44,085 nt of DNA from Lachnospiraceae bacterium. Lineage in GTDB: Bacteria > Bacillota > Clostridia > Lachnospirales > Lachnospiraceae. The notes under the pieces are model-generated. The model made no database searches and was not told the origin of the DNA. It was given only the letters and a program-made list of their open reading frames with translations. Positions 28,781-37,200 of the stretch are shown here, in pieces (within the stretch, counting starts at the first letter, position 1; every line of letters starts with the position of its first letter). The DNA is taken from the NCBI GenBank assembly GCA_017460885.1, contig JAFUAB010000028.1, forward strand, positions 1 through 44,085, written 5' to 3'. Made by a program: the position numbers and the translations under genes.

Positions 28781-31700
28781 GTGTCACAATTAGATAACAG
28801 TTATGATAATAGTTATGATGATAGTTTTTATGATAACAAACAGAGAGACAGCTATGCGTCCAATAACAGCTACAATGATAACGAGATCAATACAAACTCC
28901 AATCAGCTGCGCGAAAGTCTGGACCGCAAGAATCTGATCGAAAGAAATAATAAAAAAGCTCCTCGTGTTGTCGAGGATGAACATGGGATCATAAAACTGG
29001 ACGATGAGGAACAGGAGGAAGAGCTTGATGAAAATATAAATATCAAAAAATCCTCCAAAAAGTCATCCCAAAAGTCCAAGTCCGCCAGGAAACAGACTGC
29101 CGCCGAAAAGTACAAGGCCACGAGAAAACCCTTCAATCCCAAACTCAACGAAGCGCTCAGAAGGACGGTCAGTTTCCATATTACCAGGGAGGACGAGTTT
29201 GAGGAACAGAATGATGCAATATACAGATCCAAAACCTTCGATGCGAGCATGAAGAGGCTTCGCAAGTGGGAGAGCAGGACTGAGAGTGAAAGTGAACGTT
29301 TGAGCTATCTGGACAGGGTGAAGCTGCAGAAGAATGCGCTCAATGTACAGCTCTCCCGTGTGAATCGTGACAAGAAGCACAGATTCTTCGGCCTCGGGGA
29401 GATGGAAGACAACAAGGAGATGCAGATCGTCAAACAGCGCTCCAGGACGCTGCAGAATGTTCTTCGCTGCAATCGTGATCAAATGGAGGAAATGGGATTT
29501 CTCGACAAGGAGACCGGCAGATTCGATCCGGATAAATTTACTTCCGTCATAGACCAGCTTTTTGAGGCGACCATAGCTGCCTGTGACAATTATCTGGATA
29601 CCCATAAGGGCAGCCGGTGGTTCTACGGTTCCCGTCGTAAAAAGAAGATCAATGAGCTTAAGGATCGTCTGCTTAAGGAACAGGAAAAATATAAGAAGAC
29701 ATACTTTGCCATAGCAACCGGAGCCTTTCTTAATGACAGGGCAGATAATATCCAGAGCCCTCAGGATCTGATAGAGCATCTTAATGTAGTCACGATCAAG
29801 GATCCGGACTATCAGAGACAGGGTAATTCGACGGACGTATATCTGGTCACGGTAACGGGAGTTGACGGTAAGCAGGAAACGAAACGGTATTATATGAAGG
29901 AGAATCTGCCGCTGCTCCACAAGGATATGGACGGTTTCCTCAAGAGAAGATCCAACCAGCTCTCAAAATCCTGGGAAAACAGGCAGAACGTCGAAGCGCT
30001 CAAAAAGAAAGCAGCAGGTAAAAAGAAAAAGACCAGGGAAGATGCCGTAAAAACTCTGAACACACTTAAGTCCCATCAAAGAGAAGAGCTGCGCATGGAG
30101 AGCGCTCACGCCGATGAGACCGATTACCAGAACGGTCAGGAGCTCCTTAAGCTGATGCAGGACAAGATCGACGGTGCAGGCCTGGAGGAAGCCAATGTAC
30201 TCAGACAGAAGTATGCTGAGTTCTTTAAGCATGACTTTGACGAATTGTTCAAAAAACTGCCTAAGATAAACGAAGAGATAGCCAAGCGTAATGTCGGCTA
30301 TATGCCTATAGGTCTGGATGAATGGGAGGAAAAGACAGATGATGTCTCTGTGGAGATAACCAAAATACTGAAGACGAATAAACTTGATCCTATGAAGATC
30401 AGGGAGATCCCTCTGTATACTCCCGCAACATTTTTGATATCGGAGCTCAATCTTACCCCGGCAGCTGATTCCGAACTGATCGATTTCATTAACAAGGTAG
30501 CCGGACAGAAAGTCAATACCCAGATGAAGACGGAGGTAATTGACGATACGGCTGCAGATGCCGAAAACCTTATACAGGATGGAGATAAAAAGAAGGCAGC
30601 TAAAACCAGATTTGTACAGACGAGCCGCCTGGAGGCACTCTTCAGGATCACCATGGGTAAGGAGGTAGAGCTCTATGGCCAGGTAATGAAGAACAAAAAT
30701 AAAGAAGAGGCCGAGATGGCTCAGTACAACACCCTGGCAACCAGTCTGCTGGCACAGGATTACGGCTTCTCCGAGGAGGTGGTCAACACACATGTCTCAA
30801 CGGCAGAATTCGAGCGCTGGGACGGAACGAGAGCCAATGACGTGGTCACCCTCCAGGAGATCGCCGAGGGAGAGGAATGGATCGAGGTCTGCAAAAAGGC
30901 AAAGAGGATGGGCAAGAGTGTCAGACTCAGTCCGGAGGCTACCAGAAAGCTGGTTCGTCTCCAGATGTTTGATACACTCTGTCAGCAGCAGGATCGTCAC
31001 GGCCGTAACTTCAAGTGTAAGACCAAAAAGGATAAGGATGGCAATCTTGTAGTATATGACATCAAGTCATATGACCACGATCAGAGCTTCGCAAGCGGAG
31101 GTCTCGGTGACAACTTTAAGGAAGCCAGGGACGAAGACGGCAAACTGGTCAGGGCCGAGAAGAACCGCTTCCTGCCTACGACGCTTAAGGTGATCAAGAA
31201 AACGGATCCGGAGTTCAGATATATTGCAAATAAATACTTCAATATAAATGTTCCGGCACCAAAGGATCTGATGAAGGAGATCAAGGAACCAAAATACGAT
31301 ATCAAGCTCAGCAGTCATCTCAAATCATATCTGCCGATACTCGGTTTCGGAATGAAAAAGGTAGAAATAACCGAAAAAGTCATGCATGATGGAGAATGGA
31401 TCAGAACTAAGCATGATTGCAGAGCTAATCCCTTCGGGATCCATTGGGGTGATGAGGCGAAGAATGGAAACGCTATTATTGCCAGTGACTTTAAAAATGA
31501 TAAAAACTCCTGGATCAAAAAAAGAGATTCGGATAAGGAACGTGTCTCAAAAGGCGAATTTGACAGAATTCTTAGGAATGTCGCTAAATGCGCGGTCATA
31601 CTTGAGGATCTCTTTATAGGAGATAAGTATGCACCCGGTGAAACAACAGTCCAGGAAGTTACGTCCATTAGAAAGAAAAAAAATGCACCGAAGGAGTTTA

Positions 31701-33022
31701 GCCCGAAGAATTATGAAGCGAAGAAGTTTGTCATGGGAAAATGTCTGCGCACTCAGGCAGAAATGAAGCAATGGAAAAAGGATCATCCCGACCAGTTTAA
31801 GGAGGTAGCCAGGGCATTCAAGGAATTGGCGGAATTGAATTCCAAATATGATTTTTCCGAGCTTACGGTTAATGTTGAAGAAGCGGAAAGAGTTTGCTTC
31901 TCGCATTTAAGTGATAAGGAGCAGGAGTATTTTAAGGGCTTTAATCCGCCAAAAGATGATTATGATGCAGCATACAGAATGGGTCAGGACAGAAAGAAAC
32001 TGTTTCCGGCATGGATAAATGAGACGCTCTGGAGCTTTAAGCAGGCATTTCCGGATGATGCGGACGTTAAGGAGGCGATGGTCGACAAGGTTGATTATAA
32101 GCCAAGCATGAAGGAGTTTATGAATAAAAACGGAGATCTGGAGATCCCGGGACTGCTCCATGCCGATAAGGCGGCTTATGATAATATCCTTAAGATCATC
32201 AAGGATTACGAAGACGGTATCCTCAAAAATAAGCTTGATGGAAAGAAGCTGCCTGTTGACGCCCAGGAAGGCATGTATAAACGCGCTGTCGAGATGAGGG
32301 ATCGCTATAAGTATATGCAGGAGAGGGCGGAGAAGTTCCTTAAGATCAAGTACTGGAATAAGCCCGAGAATGATCCGCACCGCAGATTCTTCCTGAATCC
32401 GGAGGACTATAGTAAGCTTACGGATGTATCGGATTACGCCATAGATCCGGGTGACAGCTACCTCGTACAGGATAACGAACAGTACTTAAGCGCACAGCCG
32501 GACTTCCAGGAGTTCATGACAGCCGAAGAGAAGAATACGAGACTGGAGGCCCGTCAGGCCGTAATGTCGGACAGCAAGCGCTGGAAGGACGTGGCTCCCT
32601 CCAAGCTGGAAACCGTTGTATCCGGTTCCATCTATGATGAGGATGAAGAGGATGAACTGGAGGAATTCCGGTGGTCTTCGGAGGAGGACTATGTCCAGGA
32701 AGCCAAAAAGAAAGGACTTCTGACCGACGGACTGATCCTGAAGGACAATAAGGGTAATCTGATCCAAGAGGATAATATCATCCAGGAAGAGATCCGGCAG
32801 AACGGCGAAGTGTTGTTGAATTATAAGAATAAGGACGATAAGGAAGAAAAACTTTTAATCGACACTATAAATAAAAAGGGTAAGAAGAGCAGCACCAAGA
32901 GCACATCCAAGAGCAAAACCGCCAAATCAAAGACGACCGAAAAGGATAAGAGCAAGAACGCCAAGTCCAGGAACAGCAGGAAGGTAATCTCAAAAACGAT
33001 CACCAACGATGACGACGACTGA
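28781..33022 (+). CDS. Giant D: 1413-residue protein with a kinase-like (PI3/4K-, HipA- or FAM20-like) core
   Basis: The GTG start has GGAGGAG 8 bp upstream. Residues 1-60 are Asn/Tyr/Ser/Asp-rich low complexity; about 75-115 mix acidic and Ser/Lys runs. A possible N-lobe strand with an invariant-type Lys is at about 355-376 (YLVTVTG...RYYMKENLPLL, Lys373). A hinge-like VVTLQEIAEG is near 690. DRHGRN (738-743) is followed by YDHDQSF (Asp765, Asp767), the catalytic-loop and metal-binding arrangement of PI3/4-kinase-like, actin-fragmin-kinase and HipA/FAM20-like folds. About 310 residues, much of them helical, separate the Lys from the hinge, so there is either a large insertion or a different Lys. 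The C-terminus is a basic Ser/Lys/Thr tail ending in four Asp. No TM or signal sequence is seen. Phosphotransfer to protein or small molecule is a prediction. Confidence 0.8.
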   Translation: MSQLDNSYDNSYDDSFYDNKQRDSYASNNSYNDNEINTNSNQLRESLDRKNLIERNNKKAPRVVEDEHGIIKLDDEEQEEELDENINIKKSSKKSSQKSKSARKQTAAEKYKATRKPFNPKLNEALRRTVSFHITREDEFEEQNDAIYRSKTFDASMKRLRKWESRTESESERLSYLDRVKLQKNALNVQLSRVNRDKKHRFFGLGEMEDNKEMQIVKQRSRTLQNVLRCNRDQMEEMGFLDKETGRFDPDKFTSVIDQLFEATIAACDNYLDTHKGSRWFYGSRRKKKINELKDRLLKEQEKYKKTYFAIATGAFLNDRADNIQSPQDLIEHLNVVTIKDPDYQRQGNSTDVYLVTVTGVDGKQETKRYYMKENLPLLHKDMDGFLKRRSNQLSKSWENRQNVEALKKKAAGKKKKTREDAVKTLNTLKSHQREELRMESAHADETDYQNGQELLKLMQDKIDGAGLEEANVLRQKYAEFFKHDFDELFKKLPKINEEIAKRNVGYMPIGLDEWEEKTDDVSVEITKILKTNKLDPMKIREIPLYTPATFLISELNLTPAADSELIDFINKVAGQKVNTQMKTEVIDDTAADAENLIQDGDKKKAAKTRFVQTSRLEALFRITMGKEVELYGQVMKNKNKEEAEMAQYNTLATSLLAQDYGFSEEVVNTHVSTAEFERWDGTRANDVVTLQEIAEGEEWIEVCKKAKRMGKSVRLSPEATRKLVRLQMFDTLCQQQDRHGRNFKCKTKKDKDGNLVVYDIKSYDHDQSFASGGLGDNFKEARDEDGKLVRAEKNRFLPTTLKVIKKTDPEFRYIANKYFNINVPAPKDLMKEIKEPKYDIKLSSHLKSYLPILGFGMKKVEITEKVMHDGEWIRTKHDCRANPFGIHWGDEAKNGNAIIASDFKNDKNSWIKKRDSDKERVSKGEFDRILRNVAKCAVILEDLFIGDKYAPGETTVQEVTSIRKKKNAPKEFSPKNYEAKKFVMGKCLRTQAEMKQWKKDHPDQFKEVARAFKELAELNSKYDFSELTVNVEEAERVCFSHLSDKEQEYFKGFNPPKDDYDAAYRMGQDRKKLFPAWINETLWSFKQAFPDDADVKEAMVDKVDYKPSMKEFMNKNGDLEIPGLLHADKAAYDNILKIIKDYEDGILKNKLDGKKLPVDAQEGMYKRAVEMRDRYKYMQERAEKFLKIKYWNKPENDPHRRFFLNPEDYSKLTDVSDYAIDPGDSYLVQDNEQYLSAQPDFQEFMTAEEKNTRLEARQAVMSDSKRWKDVAPSKLETVVSGSIYDEDEEDELEEFRWSSEEDYVQEAKKKGLLTDGLILKDNKGNLIQEDNIIQEEIRQNGEVLLNYKNKDDKEEKLLIDTINKKGKKSSTKSTSKSKTAKSKTTEKDKSKNAKSRNSRKVISKTITNDDDD

Positions 33023-33047
33023 AAAATATATAAACAGGAAATGAAGA

Positions 33048-33182
33048 TAACTTCGAGGCAGGGTGAGATTCCCGACCGGCGGTCAGGATCCGTAATTGCA
33101 CGGCTCCTTACAGTCCGCAACCCGCTGCCCGGCGGTGGATCCGGTGAGATTCCGGAACCGACAGTATAGTCTGGATGAAAGG
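33048..33182 (+). promoter_or_regulatory. FMN riboswitch (RFN element)
   Basis: The conserved blocks are CTTCGAGGCAGGGTGAGATT, CCGACCGGCGGT, CAGTCCGCAACCCG, GGATCCGGTGAGATTCCGGA and CCGACAGTATAGTCTGGATG, in canonical order. The ribU Shine-Dalgarno (AGGAGG at about 33181-33186) directly follows the P1 region, so FMN binding probably blocks translation initiation. No T-run is seen between aptamer and gene. It lies 25 bp after giant D with no terminator between them, so giant-operon readthrough could enter it. Confidence 0.95.
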
Positions 33183-33190
33183 AGGACATA

Positions 33191-33913
33191 ATGGGTACTT
33201 TATTTGAGTCCGTCAAGGACAACGTCTTTTTTGTGCTGCAGTTTCTTGCGATCAACATTGCCATCTTTGTCATAGCTGCTCTGATACAGCAGTGGGAGAG
33301 GAGGCGGGCCGGTACCACCGGTAAGATTATGACTACCCGGATGATCGCCGTGACCGGCATCTTCTCGGCGATATCGGCAGTGCTGATGCTCTTTGAGCTC
33401 CCCGTGATCTTTGCTCCCGGCTTCTATAAGTTTGATTTTTCGGAGCTGCCCGCGCTGATCGGAGCCTTTGCCTTCGGCCCGGTGGCGGGAGTACTGATCG
33501 AATTTATCAAGATAATCCTCAAGCTGATGATAAAGGGAACATCAACGGCTTTTGTCGGAGAGCTGGCGAACTTTATCGTAGGCTGCTCACTCGTGCTGCC
33601 GGCTTCGGTTATCTACTTCAGCGGAAAAAGCAAACGAAGTGCGATCGCGGGCTGCGTGACCGGTACGATCATCATGACGGTGGTCGGCTCAGCGTTCAAT
33701 GCGATCTATCTGCTGCCGAAGTTTGCGCAGATGTACGGAATGCCCCTGGACGCCATAGTCGGAATGGGAACGGCGGTCAACAGCCACATTACCTCGGTAT
33801 CGACGCTCGTGCTGTTTGCGGTGGTACCGCTTAACCTGCTGAAGGGCGGAGTGGTGAGCCTGATCACGATCTTTGTATACAAGAAGATCAGCAGGATCCT
33901 GAAGGCTTCATGA
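33191..33913 (+). CDS. ribU: Riboflavin ECF transporter substrate-binding subunit RibU
   Basis: RibU is the membrane S-component that binds riboflavin and docks with the shared ECF module (EcfA/A'/T) for uptake. The signature YKFDFSELPALIGAFAFGPV is the RibU family motif, and the rest forms about six hydrophobic segments. The protein (240 residues) is longer than typical S-components because of an extra N-terminal hydrophobic helix and a basic linker (QQWERRR). The FMN riboswitch immediately upstream confirms the assignment. The ECF energising genes are not in this window. Confidence 0.95.
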   Translation: MGTLFESVKDNVFFVLQFLAINIAIFVIAALIQQWERRRAGTTGKIMTTRMIAVTGIFSAISAVLMLFELPVIFAPGFYKFDFSELPALIGAFAFGPVAGVLIEFIKIILKLMIKGTSTAFVGELANFIVGCSLVLPASVIYFSGKSKRSAIAGCVTGTIIMTVVGSAFNAIYLLPKFAQMYGMPLDAIVGMGTAVNSHITSVSTLVLFAVVPLNLLKGGVVSLITIFVYKKISRILKAS

Positions 33914-33952
33914 TCCGGGAATGATCCGGGGAAGTAACTCACATCGAGAAAA

Positions 33953-34021
33953 AAGAGAGGGACGGTTTACGCCATTCCTCTCTTGGTTTACATAATACTA
34001 TACTGAAAACCGTCCCATTTT
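33953..34021. terminator. Bidirectional terminator between ribU and the convergent membrane gene
   Basis: GGGACGGTTT (33959-33968) pairs perfectly with AAACCGTCCC (34007-34016) and is followed by ATTTTT on the plus strand; on the minus strand it is followed by a TCTTTTTTC tract. An alternative stem, AAGAGAGG (33953-33960) with CCTCTCTT (33977-33984), overlaps it. The ACGGTT core resembles the REP-like elements around GNAT1. Confidence 0.75.
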
Positions 34022-34051
34022 TGCCGGGAACCGTCTCCGGATCACACAAAA

Positions 34052-34489
34052 TTATGCCTGAGTAGTGCCTGCTCCCTCAACATCCTTCTTGATAGTGTTG
34101 GCTGCATAGAAGATAACAGCATTAAGCGCTATGGAAAGGATTCCGCTGAAGAATGATCCACTCTTCAGATTGGTCAGAAGTGAAATAACCGAGAATACAA
34201 CTCCGATGATCGAAAATACCCATGCGGGCTTGATCTTGGTTGTATCCTTGGCAGCTCTTGTTGAGAAAATACCGTTTATCAGACTGACAATACCTGAGAC
34301 AAGGATAACGATACCTCCCAGTATTGCAATGCCACCGGCTGCTGCGGTATCTGCATCTTCACCTGCGACCGAGGCTACCATTCCGCCTCCTGCTAAAGCT
34401 AAAATTCCCAGAATGATGGCCAGAATACCGGCCACGATATTGATGATACCGAATATCTTCAATATCTTTTTGCTTGTGTCTAAACTCAT
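34052..34489 (-). CDS. Small four-helix membrane protein of unknown function (145 residues)
   Basis: The start follows GAAAGGAGAG on the minus strand. There are about four hydrophobic segments: IFGIINIVAGILAIILGILA, GGIAILGGIVILVSGIVSLI, AWVFSIIGVVFSVISLL and FFSGILSIALNAVIFYAA. A short acidic loop (GEDADTAAAG) lies between the first two. I do not recognise a family with confidence; it resembles small DUF-type Firmicute membrane proteins. It is the only protein gene in the window on the minus strand, with its own promoter and a shared terminator, so it is an independent unit. Confidence 0.85.
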   Translation of the reverse strand: MSLDTSKKILKIFGIINIVAGILAIILGILALAGGGMVASVAGEDADTAAAGGIAILGGIVILVSGIVSLINGIFSTRAAKDTTKIKPAWVFSIIGVVFSVISLLTNLKSGSFFSGILSIALNAVIFYAANTIKKDVEGAGTTQA

Positions 34490-34587
34490 GTTTCTCTCCT
34501 TTCAGATTAACCCGAATACGTTTACCTGATGAAGCTGTCGGGATGACCGCATCAGTCAAAGCAACATTCTTTTGCCTTCGACTAAAC

Positions 34588-34615
34588 ATTTTAACATATA
34601 TTTGTTATTTTACAA
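34588..34615 (-). promoter_or_regulatory. Promoter of the minus-strand membrane protein gene
   Basis: On the minus strand TTGTAA (34615-34610) is 16 bp from TAAAAT (34593-34588). The latter is preceded by TGT, giving an extended -10. The surroundings are very AT-rich. The leader to the start codon is about 95 nt. Confidence 0.55.
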
Positions 34616-34654
34616 TAATTTAATAATTATTTAGAGGTGCCTCAGCGGATCATT

Positions 34655-34683
34655 TTGCAATTTGACCGGATCTAAAGTATAAT
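34655..34683 (+). promoter_or_regulatory. Promoter of the YcxB-like gene
   Basis: TTGCAA (34655-34660), a 17-bp spacer and a perfect TATAAT (34678-34683). It diverges from the promoter of the membrane protein gene 40 bp away and is the only clear promoter for the YcxB-like gene and possibly the t6A gene run. Confidence 0.75.
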
Positions 34684-34766
34684 GTTAATAACTATGTTTA
34701 TGTCTTGTGGTGAGTGGAATATATATTTTCGATCACTACAAGCTTTGCACGGATGAGGTTTGCTCC

Positions 34767-35258
34767 ATGGAAGTGGAATTTGATGTAAATATAACTCCGG
34801 GCGTGCTCTATGACTATTTGTTGAGCCACACCTACAGGAGTCTGTCCGGGATCATCGGAGCGGTGGTCGGGGCACTGTTGATAGTGGCGTTTGCGTCGAC
34901 GCTCAAGGTACCTTATCTGATCGCGGGAATCGTTATCATAGCGTATCTGCCCTGGACACTTTTCATCAGATCCAGACAGCAGTATCTGGCGAATCCGGGA
35001 TATAAGCTTCCTCTTCATTTCAGAATGGATGACGAGGGTATCGAGGTCAGCCAGGACAAGAGCGATGCGGAGAGCGCGCGAATTCCGTGGAGTGATGTGT
35101 ATAAGGCCTGCAGCAGCTCCGCCAGTATCCTGGTATATACGAACAAGGTCAACGCCTTTATGCTTCCCAAGAAGGATCTGGGAGACAAAAAGTCCGCAGT
35201 GATACAGGCGATCTCCACGCACCTGGATCCGGCTAAGGTAAAGATCCGGGGAAACTGA
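34767..35258 (+). CDS. YcxB-like membrane protein
   Basis: The frame is open from a GTG at 34707, but ATG 34767 has a GAGG element 8 bp upstream and gives the usual N-terminus for the family (MEVEFDVNITPG), so 163 residues are chosen. The order is a short N-terminal strand region, two adjacent membrane helices (SGIIGAVVGALLIVAFA and PYLIAGIVIIAYLPWTL), and a cytosolic C-terminal domain with IPWSDVYKACSSSASILVYT, the typical YcxB C-terminal pattern. The function of the family is unknown. The gene is followed after 72 bp by tsaE. Confidence 0.8.
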   Translation: MEVEFDVNITPGVLYDYLLSHTYRSLSGIIGAVVGALLIVAFASTLKVPYLIAGIVIIAYLPWTLFIRSRQQYLANPGYKLPLHFRMDDEGIEVSQDKSDAESARIPWSDVYKACSSSASILVYTNKVNAFMLPKKDLGDKKSAVIQAISTHLDPAKVKIRGN

Positions 35259-35330
35259 AAAAGGGGAAGCACCGAACGCGGTATTCTTACATATTACAAT
35301 ACGGTTGTGGGAACGGACATAATTAAGGAA

Positions 35331-35759
35331 ATGATTTACGACAGCAGCAGTCCCGACGAAACATACAAAATAGCATATGAAATGGGAACCCGGGTAACTC
35401 CGGGAACCGTTCTTGCCATGAGCGGAGACCTGGGAGCCGGAAAGACTCTGTTTACCCAGGGACTCGCCGCCGGGCTCGGGATCGGCGAACCGGTCGTTTC
35501 GCCCACCTTTACGATACTTCAGATATATGAGACAGGACGCATTCCTCTCTATCATTTCGATGTGTACAGGATAGAGGAGCCCGACGAGATGCAGGAGGTC
35601 GGACTGGATGATTTCCTGTTCGGACGGGGTGTGTCGGTCATCGAATGGGCTCCGTACATTCGTGAGCTTCTGCCGGAAAAATATACCGACATACGGATCA
35701 CGAGGAACCCGGAACGCGGACCGGATTACAGACGGATCGAGATATCTGAGATTGTATAG
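35331..35759 (+). CDS. tsaE: TsaE, ATPase of the tRNA t6A synthesis complex
   Basis: TsaE is the P-loop ATPase that works with TsaB and TsaD to place threonylcarbamoyl on A37 of ANN-decoding tRNAs. Walker A is GDLGAGKT; the family motifs SPTF and LYHFDVYRI follow, and EWAPYIRELLP ends the domain. Length (142 residues) is normal. A GTG at 35307 could add eight residues, but neither start has a well-spaced ribosome binding site; the ATG at 35331, with AAGGA close by, matches the usual TsaE N-terminus better. Confidence 0.9.
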   Translation: MIYDSSSPDETYKIAYEMGTRVTPGTVLAMSGDLGAGKTLFTQGLAAGLGIGEPVVSPTFTILQIYETGRIPLYHFDVYRIEEPDEMQEVGLDDFLFGRGVSVIEWAPYIRELLPEKYTDIRITRNPERGPDYRRIEISEIV

Positions 35760-35833
35760 ATATAACGAAACCGGATGTCAGGAACATCCCGACGGTGTTT
35801 ACATACATCATCCGGTGATGAGAAAGGCTTTAC

Positions 35834-36625
35834 ATGAGGATTTGCGCTATAGATTCGTCCGGTCTGGTGGCAGGAGTGGCGGTCTCAGACAACGGAATAT
35901 GCACAGCGGAATATGACGTACAGTACCAGGTGACTCACAGCCAGACACTGATGCCGATGCTGGAGCAGGTAATGAACAGACTCGGGCTCAGGGTGAATGA
36001 CATCGATGCCTACGCAGTGGCCGCCGGTCCCGGTTCCTTCACGGGGCTCAGGATCGGGATAGCTACGGTCAAGGGCCTCGGACTTGCCGTCGACAGACCG
36101 GTAGCTGCGATCCCTACGTTGGAGATGCTGGCTTACAATGCCGTGGGTTTCGACGGACTGGTGTGCCCGATAATGGATGCCCGCAGAAACCAGGTATATA
36201 CGGGAATATACAGATTTGACCGCATCAGTCAAACGACGGGATCATCAGATCAGGGAAGTTCCCCTGATTTCGGCACTGTAAGACATATACTCAGGGTGAT
36301 ACAGCCACAGAGAGCCGAAAGCTTTGATGACCTCTGCGGTCAATTGAATGAACTCGGGGCCAATGTCCTTTTTATCGGAGACGGAATACCGGTATTTGCG
36401 GATCGTATGAAGGAGTTGCTTGAGGTCGGATATGAACCCGCTCCTCTGCATATGAACAGACAGCGTGCAGGCAGTCTGGCAGCATTGGCTGAGCATTACT
36501 TTGGCATGACCGAAGCGGATCGTCTGGAGAGAGGTCTGGAGGGCAGCATAACCGATACGGACGGACTGACTCCCGTTTACCTCAGGCTTTCCCAGGCAGA
36601 ACGGGAGCGAAATGAACGGACTTGA
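35834..36625 (+). CDS. tsaB: TsaB, scaffold subunit of the t6A complex
   Basis: TsaB is the inactive TsaD paralogue that binds TsaD and TsaE. The N-terminus MRICAIDSSG and the GPGSFTGLRIG block are diagnostic, and PTLEMLAYNA and CPIMDARRNQVYTG follow. Length (263 residues) is slightly above usual. The C-terminus (YLRLSQAERERNERT) runs into a 48-bp tandem duplication that contains its own stop codon, and it overlaps rimI by 14 bp. Confidence 0.95.
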   Translation: MRICAIDSSGLVAGVAVSDNGICTAEYDVQYQVTHSQTLMPMLEQVMNRLGLRVNDIDAYAVAAGPGSFTGLRIGIATVKGLGLAVDRPVAAIPTLEMLAYNAVGFDGLVCPIMDARRNQVYTGIYRFDRISQTTGSSDQGSSPDFGTVRHILRVIQPQRAESFDDLCGQLNELGANVLFIGDGIPVFADRMKELLEVGYEPAPLHMNRQRAGSLAALAEHYFGMTEADRLERGLEGSITDTDGLTPVYLRLSQAERERNERT

Positions 36626-36691
36626 AGAAACGGCCATATCCGGGCAGAACGGGAGCAAAATGAGCGGAATTGAAGCAGCGGCCATATCCGA
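36596..36691 (+). repeat. 48-bp tandem duplication spanning the tsaB stop and rimI start
   Basis: The units 36596-36643 and 36644-36691 both contain a CGGGAGCRAAATG start region and end in CGGCCATATCCG or a close variant. Copy 1 holds the tsaB stop codon and rimI ATG at 36612; copy 2 supplies a second ATG at 36660 in the same frame, each with a GGGAG ribosome binding site. Confidence 0.9.
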
Positions 36692-37199
36692 CCCCGTACA
36701 GTCAAAGTCCGGCGGCCGGGAGCGCACAGCAGGCATGAGTGAAACCGCACAGTCCTCAGTGAATTTCAGAACCATTACAAAGCGCGACATAGATGCCGCG
36801 ACAGCCCTTGAACGGGAGAATTTCAGCGAACCCTGGCCGAGGAGCGCTTTTGAGGAGATCGTGGATAAGGGAAACGCCGATTATTATCTGGCAGAGGATC
36901 CCGGCACCGGCGAGCTGATAGGCGGATGTGTGATATTCAGAGTATTGGACGAGGGCGACATTACCAATGTGGCCGTCAAAGAGGAATACAGGAATCGTGG
37001 GATTGCCACTGAACTTATTCAATATGCGACAGCTCATTCCGAATCGCTCGGGACGGAGGACTTTACGCTGGAGGTCAGGGCATCGAATGCTTCGGCCATT
37101 AGAGTATATGAAAAATGCGGTTTTGTCTCTGAGGGAATACGCCCCGGTTTCTATTCTAGGCCGCGCGAGGATGCAGTAATAATGTGGAAAAGGAAATAA
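36612..37199 (+). CDS. rimI: RimI, ribosomal protein N-terminal alanine acetyltransferase
   Basis: The GNAT core starts near residue 50: FRTITKRDIDAATALERENF, then PWPRSAFEE (the FxxPW box), ITNVAVKEEYRNRGIATELI (acetyl-CoA loop R-N-R-G-I-A) and RASNASAIRVYEKCGF, all typical of RimI. The expected substrate is ribosomal protein bS18. About 50 extra N-terminal residues contain a duplicated 16-residue stretch coming from the 48-bp DNA duplication; translation could start at 36612, 36660 or even 36735. It lies between tsaB and rnz as in many Firmicutes. Confidence 0.9.
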   Translation: MNGLEETAISGQNGSKMSGIEAAAISDPVQSKSGGRERTAGMSETAQSSVNFRTITKRDIDAATALERENFSEPWPRSAFEEIVDKGNADYYLAEDPGTGELIGGCVIFRVLDEGDITNVAVKEEYRNRGIATELIQYATAHSESLGTEDFTLEVRASNASAIRVYEKCGFVSEGIRPGFYSRPREDAVIMWKRK

Positions 37200-37200
37200 A

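Noticed and set aside
636-33022. Giant run as a prophage or conjugative element
   Set aside because: No integrase, capsid, portal, relaxase or attachment site is seen; giants resembling tape-measure proteins lack TM segments and structural phage neighbours.
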